Assembly: GCF_900113045.1 (NCBI RefSeq)
Contig: NZ_FONY01000012.1
Coordinates: 62,001 to 126,000, forward strand
Reading direction: 5' to 3'
Source: Thermoflexibacter ruber
GTDB lineage: Bacteria > Bacteroidota > Bacteroidia > Cytophagales > Thermoflexibacteraceae
Length of the DNA: 64,000 nucleotides
Shown: piece by piece, positions 19,961-29,439 of the stretch
Layout: each line of letters starts with the position of its first letter
How positions within the stretch are numbered: position 1 is the first letter of the stretch
Translations under genes and position numbers: made by a program
The notes under the pieces: generated by a model
The model's database searches: none
Told to the model about the DNA's origin: nothing
Seen by the model: only the letters and a program-made list of their open reading frames with translations

Positions 19961-22105
19961 ATGCTAAAAGTTTTAAACATAATTGCTTGCTGTGTCTTAT
20001 TTTTTTATAGTTGGACTTTGGCACAGCCCAAAGCGGAAAAAGGAATATTAGATTTGCGTGCATGGGATTTTAGCCAAAATGGGGCAGTGGACTTAGACGG
20101 AGAATGGCAATTTTTTTACCATGATTTTTTATCTGCCGCTCAGTTAGATAGCCTTTCTTCTCCTGTATATTTGAAAGTCCCCTCGGCAAGTTGGGAGGAG
20201 ATAGGTTCTTGGCAAGAACAAAAAATAAATGGACATGGGTACGCCACCTACTATTTGAAAGTCTTACTTCCTACTAACTTGCCTTCTATGCTCAGTATCA
20301 AAACCTTAGACCAGTCTTCGGCTTTCAAAGTATTGGTGAATACCAAAGAAGTCATTAGCTTAGGAAGGATAGGCAAAAGTGCGGAACAGATGTTTCCTAA
20401 TCCGGGAACTGCTATTGGGCATTTCGAGCCACACGATGATACACTTAATATTGTTATTCATATCTCTAATTTTTACCACCGCAAAGGGGGGCTTTGGTAC
20501 AGTATGCAATTAGGCACGCCTGAGCAAGTACTTCAAATCAGGGATAAAAATCTATCTATTGCTTTGTTTTTAAGTGGGAGTTTATGGTTGATGTTTCTGT
20601 ATCATTTGTTTTTATTTCTGATTCGCAAAAAAGAAAATTCAGTATTATTTTTTGCTTTGCTTTGCCTTATCGTACCTGTAAGAGTGCTTTCTACCAGCGA
20701 AAATTACATCGTCAATCTCATGCCTTTTATCTCTTGGGATTGGAAGTATAGGTTTGAATATATTTCTTTCTTTCTGATTCCTCCCTTTTTATATTCCTTT
20801 TTGCAGGCTGTTTTTCCCCAAGATATTCCACGCATAGTTACGCGTTTTTTCTACTTTGTGGCTATTCTATTTTCTATTATTGCACTTTTTACTATGGCTA
20901 ATTTTTTTACTTACTTGCTTTTACCTTATTATGGTGTGGGCTTTATTGCGATTATTTTTGCTTCCTATGGATTGTTTAAAGCATTGATTTATCGGCGAGA
21001 AGGTGCAAGACTGTTTATCTCAGGTATTTTATTCCTCATATTTACGGTTATTAATGATATTTTGTATTCTTCCTTGATTATCAATACTACATACTTGATT
21101 CCTTGGGGTTTTTTTATTTTTTTCTTTTCCCAAGCTGCCTTGCTTTCTATGCGTTTTTCCAATGCTTTCGTACAGGTAGAGAAACTTTCAGAAGAGTTGA
21201 AAAAATACAATGAAAACTTAGAATCATTGGTAGAAGAACGCACCAACAACCTCCAACAGACAGTACAAGTCATTGAAAAGCAAAAAAACGAGATAGAACA
21301 TAAAAATAAAGAAATTACCGCCAGCATTACTTATGCCAAACGTATTCAATCTGCTATCCTTTCTAAAGTAGCCAATGTACAGCAAAATTTGGTAGAATCT
21401 TTTATATTTTTCCAACCGAGGGACATTGTATCTGGAGATTTTTATTGGTTTGCCCAAAAAACAGATTATGGAGAGAATAAACTCATCGTCGTAGTGGCTG
21501 ACTGTACGGGGCATGGAGTACCCGGTGCTTTTATGAGTATGATTGGGGATTCGTTACTTAATCAAATCGTTCATGACCGCGAAATTCACCAACCTGATTT
21601 GATTTTGTATGAGATGAACAAGGGAGTAAGAAGGTTACTCAATCAGCAGCATACGCAAAATCGCGATGGTATGCACATGGGCATTGTGGCAATAGATTTT
21701 AACGCACATACTATGGTATATGCAGGAGCAAAAAGTCCTCTGATATACTTTCAAAATCAACAGTTTACGGAAATCAAAGGAGAAAGAACTTCCATTGGGG
21801 GTATTTTGGACAATAAACATCAATACAAAAACTTTGAAAACCACACTATTTATCTACCCAGCCTCAATGGGCAACCTCAAAATAAAACCATGTTTTATTT
21901 ATTTACAGATGGCTACACCGACCAATTTGGAGGCAAAGAAGGGCGAAGATTCTCTAAAATTAGAATGAGAGAATTACTGTATGAAATTCATCAACTTCCT
22001 TTACACGAGCAGAAAAAAATTTTGGAACAAAATCTTGTCAATTGGATGAGAGCGAATAGTGGTAGGCAGATAGATGATATTTTAGTGGTTGGGATTAAAA
22101 TATAG
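19961..22105 (+). CDS. 7TM-DISM receptor with SpoIIE-type PP2C phosphatase
   Basis: 714 aa from the Met at 19961, chosen because it opens a good signal peptide (MLKVLNIIACCVLFFYSW). A jelly-roll extracellular domain (about 30-175, with DGEWQFF and the later YHRKGGLWY) is followed by seven helices (about 190-385), a coiled coil (about 395-450) and a SpoIIE/PP2C domain: GDFYW, ADCTGHGVPGAFMSM, and the acidic DGYTDQFGG. This is a sensor that dephosphorylates a Ser/Thr-phosphorylated regulator, commonly an anti-sigma antagonist. No partner STAS or anti-sigma gene is adjacent. Confidence 0.88.
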   Translation: MLKVLNIIACCVLFFYSWTLAQPKAEKGILDLRAWDFSQNGAVDLDGEWQFFYHDFLSAAQLDSLSSPVYLKVPSASWEEIGSWQEQKINGHGYATYYLKVLLPTNLPSMLSIKTLDQSSAFKVLVNTKEVISLGRIGKSAEQMFPNPGTAIGHFEPHDDTLNIVIHISNFYHRKGGLWYSMQLGTPEQVLQIRDKNLSIALFLSGSLWLMFLYHLFLFLIRKKENSVLFFALLCLIVPVRVLSTSENYIVNLMPFISWDWKYRFEYISFFLIPPFLYSFLQAVFPQDIPRIVTRFFYFVAILFSIIALFTMANFFTYLLLPYYGVGFIAIIFASYGLFKALIYRREGARLFISGILFLIFTVINDILYSSLIINTTYLIPWGFFIFFFSQAALLSMRFSNAFVQVEKLSEELKKYNENLESLVEERTNNLQQTVQVIEKQKNEIEHKNKEITASITYAKRIQSAILSKVANVQQNLVESFIFFQPRDIVSGDFYWFAQKTDYGENKLIVVVADCTGHGVPGAFMSMIGDSLLNQIVHDREIHQPDLILYEMNKGVRRLLNQQHTQNRDGMHMGIVAIDFNAHTMVYAGAKSPLIYFQNQQFTEIKGERTSIGGILDNKHQYKNFENHTIYLPSLNGQPQNKTMFYLFTDGYTDQFGGKEGRRFSKIRMRELLYEIHQLPLHEQKKILEQNLVNWMRANSGRQIDDILVVGIKI

Positions 22106-22140
22106 TAAAAGAATAGACTTCAAGAAGAATCAGTAAACTA

Positions 22141-22188
22141 AAAAAGCGTGCATTTATTGGCTACTGCCTTCCAAATTGCACGCTTTTT
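22141..22188. terminator. bidirectional terminator
   Basis: AAAAAGCGTGCA (22141-22152) pairs with TGCACGCTTTTT (22177-22188) across a 24-nt loop. The A tract and T tract on either side suit termination from both of the convergent flanking genes. Confidence 0.75.
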
Positions 22189-22209
22189 CTTTGTTATTCA
22201 GCATAAATT

Positions 22210-23553
22210 TTACTTTACCCCGTGCATCCACTTCCTCAGCAAAGGAGAGAGCAAGAATAAAATAAGAGAAGAAACGATAGAAACACTTACAAAAAGCAAA
22301 AAGAAATTGGAAAGAGATTGCTCTTGGGCAAATCTATCAATGAAGCCCGAAATAGCCCCTCCTAAGTAGTTGCCTAAACCTGTTGCTAAGAACCAGACAC
22401 CAAACATTAGCCCTGCCAAATGTTTAGGAGAGAGCTTATTGACAAAAGAAAGCCCTACAGGAGATAAACATAACTCACCCATAGTATGCAGCAAATAAGC
22501 CAAGACAAGCCAAAGCATACTTACCGAGCCAGAAGTCGCTCCTTGTGGAATAGAACCAGCCCCTATCACTAAGGCAACAAAGCCTAAACCCAATAAAAAT
22601 AGCCCTATGGCAAATTTTAAGGCTCCATTAGGATTTTTACCTACTCGCTCCAATTTTATCCATAAAATAGAAAATAAAGGAGCTAAAGTAAAGATAAAGA
22701 AGGCATTAACTGATTGGAACCAAGTAGCTGGAACTTCAAAAAAGCCCAAATCTCTATCTGTATAACGAGAGGCAAAAAGATTCATAGAAGAACCCGCTTG
22801 CTCAAAAGCTAACCAAAATATAATAGAAAAAAAGGAAAGCACAAGCACCACTATCAGCCTTTGTTTTTCTACAAGTGATAAAGGCTGTTGGGGTACAGCC
22901 TCAGCTTCTTTTGCTTTAGAAGTTTTCTGAGGAGGCAAGCCAATAGGTCCGAGCATTTTCTGCCAAGTATTCAGTATCAGTACGCCTAATACCATACCTA
23001 CGCCTGCTGCACCAAATCCATAATGCCAACCTACATTTTCCCCCAAGTATCCGCAAATAATAGACCCTAAAAATGCTCCAATATTAATGCCCATGTAGAA
23101 AATCGTATAAGCAGAGTCTTTCAAAGGGCTACCATCTTCGTATAGCTGCCCCACCATAGAGGAAATATTGGGTTTGAACATTCCATTCCCCGTTACTAAA
23201 AGCACCAAACCAAAATAAAAAATAGGCACGGAACTTCCGAAAGAACCAAAACTTAAAGAGGCTTGGGCGATTGCCATGAGAATACCTCCAATAATGACCG
23301 ATTTTCTGAAACCTAAGTACCTATCGGCTATGTACCCCCCCAAAAGTGTAGTCAAATAAGAAAAACCTGTGTATAAGCCATAGATTTGCCCTGATTTTTC
23401 GGTGGAGAAAGCAAAGCCGCCTTTGCTCATTTCTGAGGTAAGAAATAAAATAAGTAAGGCTCTCATGCCGTAATAACTAAATCTTTCCCACATTTCTGTA
23501 AAAAAGAGCAGGTACAAGGCACTTGGATGTTTTTGGTTGGAGGTCTGCGTCAT
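22210..23553 (-). CDS. proton-coupled peptide transporter (POT/PTR2 family)
   Basis: 447 aa, 12 or more helices. The family markers are present near the N-terminus (FTEMWERFSYYGMRALL, with the ExxERFxYY motif) and in the PTR2 signature region (FYMGINIGAFLGS). It imports di- and tripeptides with protons across the inner membrane. The length is a little short of the 480-500 aa usual for DtpA-type proteins, mainly in the mid loop. Single gene. Confidence 0.92.
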   Translation of the reverse strand: MTQTSNQKHPSALYLLFFTEMWERFSYYGMRALLILFLTSEMSKGGFAFSTEKSGQIYGLYTGFSYLTTLLGGYIADRYLGFRKSVIIGGILMAIAQASLSFGSFGSSVPIFYFGLVLLVTGNGMFKPNISSMVGQLYEDGSPLKDSAYTIFYMGINIGAFLGSIICGYLGENVGWHYGFGAAGVGMVLGVLILNTWQKMLGPIGLPPQKTSKAKEAEAVPQQPLSLVEKQRLIVVLVLSFFSIIFWLAFEQAGSSMNLFASRYTDRDLGFFEVPATWFQSVNAFFIFTLAPLFSILWIKLERVGKNPNGALKFAIGLFLLGLGFVALVIGAGSIPQGATSGSVSMLWLVLAYLLHTMGELCLSPVGLSFVNKLSPKHLAGLMFGVWFLATGLGNYLGGAISGFIDRFAQEQSLSNFFLLFVSVSIVSSLILFLLSPLLRKWMHGVK

Positions 23554-23664
23554 ATTTACTATAATAGTTTGGTTAAGAATGTTTTATATAATTTTTAACA
23601 ATAGCCTAAATACAAATTTAGGAAAGCAAATTACATATCCTATTTTTGTATGCAAATTTTTGGT

Positions 23665-25404
23665 TTACTTTCTGCTATCTGTATGTCTATTTTTTAAAAA
23701 TTGGAAAATAGGTTTGCTTGCCAAAGAATCCGATATAGTATAATCAGGGTTGTTTGAGTTCCTCAAAGCCTCTAAAAAAACAGGTGTATTTTTGATTCTC
23801 ATAGCTCTTGGGGCTGTATCACTTCTCAATACTGCATAGTGCGAAGGTAAAGAAAAAATATTGCTCATAGCTATTAAAAGTACAAGTATAGCAAGCTTAG
23901 AACTTTTAACTAAGCGATGATTTTGAATAATTTGTATAAATAAAAGAGTTAGAATAAATAAAATTACTGTTACAGGAATAGGGTAGTAATATCGGAAATA
24001 ACCTTCTTGATAAATAGCGGGGTGTCGCATTCGCATCAGCATATTGAGTAAGATGATGAATATCAAAAATAGAAAAACCAATGCACCTACTATTCCTTTT
24101 ACGCTGATTGCCTGATGAGCTAAGGGATTTTCAAATGTCCAAGGAACATACTTAGCAAATGTAAAGATTAGCCAAATACCAAAAGTAAAAACCATAAAAG
24201 TAGGTACGTTCCCCAGCAAAAGTCGCCATTCTTGGAGTAAAATATCTATAGCTTCTTCAAAAAAGACAGCATCTTGGTAGTGCCACCAGTCTGTAAGCAT
24301 TGACCAAGGAATTTTTTGATAAGTAAAATCGGGGTAGTAGCCGTGCAATGCAAAAATGATTTTCCCACCTAAGTAATAATTATAAAAGGTATTGAAGGCA
24401 ACAGCAAACAGGCAAGAAAAAAACAACATAGCTGTATTTTTGCTTGGTGCAGATAACCACTTAAAAGCTAAGAACAAAAGTACAATGAGCATAAAAAAGA
24501 ATCCTTGCCTATCTGTAAAGACAACCGCCAAACCAAGCAAAGTAATTCCCAAATATATTTTAGGAATCTGGCTTTTTAAGTCGGAATATAGATTATTTAA
24601 TTTATCCGAACCAGCTAAAACTTTGTAAAGCAATATAAAATACCACACCAAGAAAAAGGAAGTACTAATCTTAGCAGAGCGATAGAAAGTAGCAGAGAAA
24701 AATATACAAGGGGCAGTCCAAAGAATAATTACGAATAGCAAACTAATAAAAGCATTGAAATTCAGATGCTTAGTACAAAAACTATAAAGCCACCAACCTA
24801 TCAGCAAGGTAAAAATATAATGAGAAAGTGAATAAAAGTGAGGTATGCCTAATCCAATACACCTGTCTATAAACTGGGCATCTATGTAGTCAAAAACAAA
24901 GCTAAGTTCACGAGATTGAAAAGCACTGTTGTCCGTAACTCTAACATCAAAAATCTTTTGTAAAAAAGGCATATCCGATGATAAATAATGCCTTAAAAAG
25001 CCTATGGTGCTATTTTCCGAAGCACCATATTCTACTTCATTGTCCAAGAAGCCACCTTGTTGGTAGTAAACAGAAAAACTTACGTAAACTATTGCAATTA
25101 GGAAAAAGGAATAAGCACTGCTTGCTTTCTTTAATTTTTCAAAAATTTGCTGAGTACGGTTTTGAAAATCAACTTCTGATAGTTTTACTATGGACAAAGC
25201 AATAAATCCCATGACAAGTGAAAACTTGGTAGCCGTCAGCAACATATAAGGATAAAAAGACTGGATACTGCCATCGCCATCGCCCAAGGCTATATCAAGT
25301 AAAAATTCTGTTGCTCGGATGAGCAAAAAAGCAAAAAATAAGTAGTTACGGTACTTCAAAAGAAGTTGAAATATCGAGTAGCTATTCAGGAATTTATTGC
25401 TCAT
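23665..25404 (-). CDS. polytopic membrane protein of unknown function
   Basis: 579 aa with about 11-13 hydrophobic helices separated by aromatic-rich loops. The general look, with a long first extracytoplasmic loop after TM3 containing several Asp/Glu/Arg, recalls GT-C-type lipid-linked sugar transferases, but I cannot find a defining motif and do not assign an activity. It lies 29 bp upstream of the serine-biosynthesis fusion gene on the same strand order (downstream of it in transcription). Confidence 0.7.
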   Translation of the reverse strand: MSNKFLNSYSIFQLLLKYRNYLFFAFLLIRATEFLLDIALGDGDGSIQSFYPYMLLTATKFSLVMGFIALSIVKLSEVDFQNRTQQIFEKLKKASSAYSFFLIAIVYVSFSVYYQQGGFLDNEVEYGASENSTIGFLRHYLSSDMPFLQKIFDVRVTDNSAFQSRELSFVFDYIDAQFIDRCIGLGIPHFYSLSHYIFTLLIGWWLYSFCTKHLNFNAFISLLFVIILWTAPCIFFSATFYRSAKISTSFFLVWYFILLYKVLAGSDKLNNLYSDLKSQIPKIYLGITLLGLAVVFTDRQGFFFMLIVLLFLAFKWLSAPSKNTAMLFFSCLFAVAFNTFYNYYLGGKIIFALHGYYPDFTYQKIPWSMLTDWWHYQDAVFFEEAIDILLQEWRLLLGNVPTFMVFTFGIWLIFTFAKYVPWTFENPLAHQAISVKGIVGALVFLFLIFIILLNMLMRMRHPAIYQEGYFRYYYPIPVTVILFILTLLFIQIIQNHRLVKSSKLAILVLLIAMSNIFSLPSHYAVLRSDTAPRAMRIKNTPVFLEALRNSNNPDYTISDSLASKPIFQFLKNRHTDSRK

Positions 25405-25433
25405 CAGTTAAAAATTTGTTTCTAACTCGTTGT

Positions 25434-27320
25434 TTAGTACAGCACCCTAAACTTAATAGTATGGGCTATGTTTTTCAAATCCTTAATGACCTCTTTGTTA
25501 TATTCTTTATTGATGTCAGTAATTACATAACCAATAGTTTCATTGGTTTTGAGGTACTGTCCAACGATGTTGATATTATGCTTAGCCAAAATGCTGTTAA
25601 TTTGTGCCAAAATACCCGACACGTTTTCGTGAACGTGCATGAGGCGATGAGCATTTTCTAACTGAGGCAGTTGAATATTAGGGAAATTTACACTTAGCAA
25701 AGAACTGCCCGTATTGATGTATTCTATGATTTTGGCAGGAACGAAGTTGGCGATGTTGTACTGTGCCTCTTGGGTGCTTCCGCCAATGTGAGGAGTAAGT
25801 ATTACATTTTTAAGCCCTTGCAGTTCTGACACAAAGGGTTCTTTGTTATTCTTTGGCTCAGAAGGGAATACGTCTATTGCTGCACCTCTGATTTTCCCAT
25901 TTTTTATGTATTTTACTAAGGCATTTATTTCTACTACCTCGCCTCTGGCTAAGTTCATAAAAATTACGCCGTCTTTCATCTGCTCAAAGTCGTCCTCGTC
26001 TATGAAATGTTTGTTGCTTTTTCTACCATCTATATGCACAGAAATAATGTCAGACACTTCGTATAACTCTCTCAAAGAACGGCACTTAGTTGCATTACCA
26101 ATGGCTAATTTTTCTGCGGTATCATAGTAATAAACCTTCATACCCAATGCTTCTGCCAAGACAGAAAGTTGAGAGCCAATATTTCCGTAACCGATGATGC
26201 CTAAGTTTTTGCCACGAACTTCATTGCTATTAGCAGCTGATTTCTCCCATTTGCCTGCGTGCATTCCTGCATTTTTATCAGGGATATTTCGCATAAGCAT
26301 TATCATTTCGCCTATAGCTAACTCCACGACACTACGCGTATTGCTATAAGGTGCGTTGAATACAGCCACCCCTTTTTCTGCACAAGCCTGTAAATCTATT
26401 TGATTTGTTCCTATCGTAAATGTGCCTACGCAAATAAGTTTATTTGCATTTTCCAATATTTTTCTTGTTACAGTAGTTTTAGAACGAATACAAAGCACAG
26501 AAACATTTTTAATTTTCTCTGCCAATTCGTTTTCATCTAAGGCAGAGTTAATAATTTCTACATTGTAGCCTTCTTCTTTGAAAATTTGCTGGGCAGATGC
26601 TTCTATATTTTCTAAAATCAGTACATTGATTCTACTTTTAGGATAAGAAATTGCCATAGGTAGCTTATGCACATACAAGAACTCATCTAAACTTGGAGCT
26701 ATATGGTCGGCTTTTTCTACGACTACATCTCTTTCTACATTTTCAGTAAAAGCATAAAAACTATTTGCCAATCCCGCTTGGCGAATTTCATAATCCGTAT
26801 AGCCATCACCTATCACATAGACTTCGCCTTGCAGATTCAGATTTTTGAGTAGCTTTACTTTGCCTCCATTTTCCGAGAGGGGGTTAGAAGAATCAAAACC
26901 AATGATTTTATCATTCGCATCAAATACAAACTCATTGGCATAGACGTTTTCTGGCTTTATGTCATACTCAGTAACTACAGGAATAATGAATTCCTTGAAG
27001 CCACTGGAAACTATCAGCACATCATTCGCATAATTTTCAAAAAAGATGCGGTTACGTTTGACCGAGTCAGACACTAATTCTTTAAGTCTGCTAACAAGTA
27101 TCTGAAGATGTTTTTTGTGAGCTTGGAGTAGCGTAAGGCGTTCTACCAAAGATTCGCGCATGGAAACCTGCCCTGCCATGCCCCTGTCAGTAATATTTTT
27201 GATTTCCTCGATGATTTCCCACTTGTCATCACGCTCTGCCAAAGAAATCTCTGCTAACAGGTCTAAGGCTTCTACTTTGGTGAAAGTGCTGTCAAAGTCG
27301 ATGATAAAATACTTTTTCAT
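25434..27320 (-). CDS. serA: fused phosphoserine phosphatase / D-3-phosphoglycerate dehydrogenase
   Basis: 628 aa from the Met at 27320 (MKKYFIIDFDSTFT). Residues 1 to about 225 are a SerB-type HAD phosphatase: DFDST nucleophile, VSSGF, and GDGYTD. Residues about 230-545 are SerA: NAD-binding GIIGYGNIGS, the active-site Arg in NLARGEVV, Glu in DVFPSEP, and His in LTPHIGGS. The C-terminal 75 residues form an ACT domain, which usually gives serine feedback. One chain therefore covers the first and third steps of serine synthesis; the transaminase SerC is not in the window. It could be called serB/serA; I use serA for the larger part. Confidence 0.92.
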   Translation of the reverse strand: MKKYFIIDFDSTFTKVEALDLLAEISLAERDDKWEIIEEIKNITDRGMAGQVSMRESLVERLTLLQAHKKHLQILVSRLKELVSDSVKRNRIFFENYANDVLIVSSGFKEFIIPVVTEYDIKPENVYANEFVFDANDKIIGFDSSNPLSENGGKVKLLKNLNLQGEVYVIGDGYTDYEIRQAGLANSFYAFTENVERDVVVEKADHIAPSLDEFLYVHKLPMAISYPKSRINVLILENIEASAQQIFKEEGYNVEIINSALDENELAEKIKNVSVLCIRSKTTVTRKILENANKLICVGTFTIGTNQIDLQACAEKGVAVFNAPYSNTRSVVELAIGEMIMLMRNIPDKNAGMHAGKWEKSAANSNEVRGKNLGIIGYGNIGSQLSVLAEALGMKVYYYDTAEKLAIGNATKCRSLRELYEVSDIISVHIDGRKSNKHFIDEDDFEQMKDGVIFMNLARGEVVEINALVKYIKNGKIRGAAIDVFPSEPKNNKEPFVSELQGLKNVILTPHIGGSTQEAQYNIANFVPAKIIEYINTGSSLLSVNFPNIQLPQLENAHRLMHVHENVSGILAQINSILAKHNINIVGQYLKTNETIGYVITDINKEYNKEVIKDLKNIAHTIKFRVLY

Positions 27321-27437
27321 TTGTTTGTTTGGTTTGTACTTATATTTAGCCAACCAAAACCTTTGCGGTGGCTATTGAATCAGGTCGCAAAATTAAGGAT
27401 TAGTTTTTCGGAAAGCACTTTTTTGAAAGAGATAATT

Positions 27438-27644
27438 TTATAGACCTATTTCTTCTCTTGGGATATTAAATTCTTTGGCACTGGTGCGCAAGATAGCCAA
27501 TACTTCGTTGTAAGCCATCAGTTTGCCTTCTATATAGTCCAATTCTGCCTTATCCGCAAAGTTTTTCCGTTCCCTTGCTTCGTGGATATTTTCGTGAATA
27601 CTAATGAGTACGTCTTGGAGATAGGCAATGAAATGTTTTTCCAT
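27438..27644 (-). CDS. small helical hypothetical protein
   Basis: 68 aa, almost wholly amphipathic helix (DVLISIHENIHEARER ... LDYIEGKLMAYNEVLAIL). No signal or membrane segment. It lies 27 bp downstream of the NeuD-like gene and may share its transcript. I do not recognise the family; the helix-turn-helix-like pairing suggests a small adaptor or dimer. Confidence 0.6.
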   Translation of the reverse strand: MEKHFIAYLQDVLISIHENIHEARERKNFADKAELDYIEGKLMAYNEVLAILRTSAKEFNIPREEIGL

Positions 27645-27671
27645 AGGATTAATTTTAATATTTCTAAAATC

Positions 27672-28304
27672 TTACATTTTTTTAGCAGGTACGCCAAAAA
27701 CAGTTTCGCCTTCAGCTACATTTTGCATGACCAAAGAACCAGCTCCTATGCGTGCATTTTTCCCAATGGTAATGCCAGCTATTATCGTTACTCCCGCCCC
27801 TATGAAAGTTCCCTCGCCAACTACTGCGCCTGCTCCTATGATAGACCCCGCCCCAACTTGTACGAAGTCATTAATTTGAGCTTCATATTCTACTACTGCT
27901 TTACAATTAAGAATGCAATGATTTCCTAATTTGGTATCTACATTCACAAACACACCTGCCGCAATCAAATTTCCATGTCCTAACTGAGCGGTAGCTGAAA
28001 TATAAGATGTATCATGTATGGCATTGACAGGCATGACTTTATACTCATTAGTTAGGGTTTTTACCAAACTTTTTTTCAATCTATTGTCATCAGTGGCAAT
28101 GAAAGCCTCACAATTTTTCCCCAAAATTTTTAGGAATTGCTCTTCGTCTGTACTGCCCATGACTTGGATATTGTCTATTTCTGTGCCGTGTAGTTGCTTG
28201 TTGTCATCTAAAAAGCAATACACTTCTACTTGATTCCTTTTAAAGATTTCTAAGGCTACCTTACCTAAGCCACCTGCCCCAAAAATAATGACTGGATTTT
28301 CCAT
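27672..28304 (-). CDS. NeuD-family sugar O-acetyltransferase
   Basis: 210 aa from the Met at 28304 (MENPVIIFGAGGLGKVALEIF), the family N-terminus; the upstream Met would add 12 residues without homology. A Rossmann-like PglD_N domain (about 1-85) is followed by a left-handed beta helix of hexapeptide repeats (about 95-205, e.g. IGAGAVVGEGTFIGAGVTIIAG). Such enzymes acetylate a sugar in surface glycan synthesis. It is transcribed divergently from kdsA, 133 bp away. Confidence 0.85.
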   Translation of the reverse strand: MENPVIIFGAGGLGKVALEIFKRNQVEVYCFLDDNKQLHGTEIDNIQVMGSTDEEQFLKILGKNCEAFIATDDNRLKKSLVKTLTNEYKVMPVNAIHDTSYISATAQLGHGNLIAAGVFVNVDTKLGNHCILNCKAVVEYEAQINDFVQVGAGSIIGAGAVVGEGTFIGAGVTIIAGITIGKNARIGAGSLVMQNVAEGETVFGVPAKKM

Positions 28305-28399
28305 AAATGATGTTTTTATTTTTGATTCTAAAATGCGCAAAGAAACTTATTTAACGACTAATCTCTTTTTGATTTTCAAAATTACTCATTTAAAAAGTT

Positions 28400-28407
28400 T
28401 ATCTTTG
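28400..28407 (+). promoter_or_regulatory. -7 element for kdsA
   Basis: TATCTTTG, an exact match to TAnnTTTG, is 30 bp before the kdsA ATG. The closest TTTG upstream is at 28368-28371, 28 bp away, longer than usual, so the -33 element is uncertain. Confidence 0.35.
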
Positions 28408-28437
28408 TCCAATTTTTTAAAATGCAAAGTTAAAATT

Positions 28438-29289
28438 ATGGAAAAGAAAATAGTAAAAGTGGGAGATATAGCTTGTGGTGCTGATGAATTGTTTTTGATT
28501 TCAGGACCTTGTGTCATTGAAGATGAGAAAACGATGATGGATACAGCCGAAAAACTCAAAGAAGTTTCCGAGCGCATGAATATCAAAATCATTTATAAAT
28601 CCTCTTTTATGAAGGATAACCGTAGTTCTGTGGATTTTTACATGGGACCGGGATTGACCAAAGGACTGGAAATGCTGGCTCGCATTAAAAGAGAGTTCGG
28701 TTTCCCTGTGTTATCAGACATTCACTATCCCGAGCAGGTAAGCGAAGCCGCAGAGGTGCTTGATGTCATTCAGATTCCTGCTTATCTCTGTATGCAAACT
28801 ACCCTCATCGTAGCAGCGGCAAAGTCTGGCAAGGTTATCAATATCAAACATGGGCAGTTCCTCGCGCCAGAGAACATGGCAAAACCTGCTCAGAAATGCG
28901 TAGATAGTGGCAACGACCAGATTATTTTGACAGAAAGAGGCTACACCTTTGGCTATAACGACCTGATAGTCGACCCAAGAAGTTTCTATCACCTCAATCG
29001 GACTGGTTTCCCAGTAGTTTTTGATATTACCCACTCTATTCGCAAATATGGTATCCCAAGTGCAGACAAAAAAGGGGGAGCGAGAGAATTTCTCCCGGTA
29101 CTTTCCCGCGCGGGAGTAGCCTCTGGAGTAGATGGTATTTTTATAGAAACTCACCCTGAGCCTGCAAGAGCCTTGTGCGATGCGGCAAGCCAGCTTTGTG
29201 TATATGATTTAGAGGAGTTTCTGAAGCCTCTCATCGAGATTCATCAGGTAGAGGTCAAGTACAGAGAAAGAGCAATGGTAGAAGCATAA
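28438..29289 (+). CDS. kdsA: 3-deoxy-8-phosphooctulonate synthase
   Basis: 283 aa from the Met at 28438 (MEKKIVKVGDIACG); a start at 28288 would add 50 unrelated residues and lie upstream of the -7 element. It is a TIM-barrel KDO-8-phosphate synthase with FLISGPCVIED, the KSSFMKDNRSS phosphoenolpyruvate site, IPAYLCMQT, KHGQFLAPENM, DITHSIR and the late IETHPEPARALCD. It condenses PEP with arabinose-5-phosphate to make the KDO used in lipid A-core. An intrinsic terminator follows. Confidence 0.95.
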   Translation: MEKKIVKVGDIACGADELFLISGPCVIEDEKTMMDTAEKLKEVSERMNIKIIYKSSFMKDNRSSVDFYMGPGLTKGLEMLARIKREFGFPVLSDIHYPEQVSEAAEVLDVIQIPAYLCMQTTLIVAAAKSGKVINIKHGQFLAPENMAKPAQKCVDSGNDQIILTERGYTFGYNDLIVDPRSFYHLNRTGFPVVFDITHSIRKYGIPSADKKGGAREFLPVLSRAGVASGVDGIFIETHPEPARALCDAASQLCVYDLEEFLKPLIEIHQVEVKYRERAMVEA

Positions 29290-29303
29290 AGTACATATTC
29301 GCT

Positions 29304-29336
29304 CAAAAGAAGCCCTCACTACTTAGAGGGCTTTTG
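29304..29336 (+). terminator. terminator after kdsA
   Basis: AAGCCCTC (29310-29317) pairs with GAGGGCTT (29326-29333) around an 8-nt loop, and the outer CAAAAG/CTTTTG can extend the stem. Located 20 bp after the kdsA stop. Confidence 0.75.
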
Positions 29337-29439
29337 ATGTCGCAGTGGATATAGTGCCAGTAAGATAAATATTTTAGGAGAAAACCTTGCTATGTCTATG
29401 AATGAACAATGTATTGACTATTGCGGGATATTTCATACC

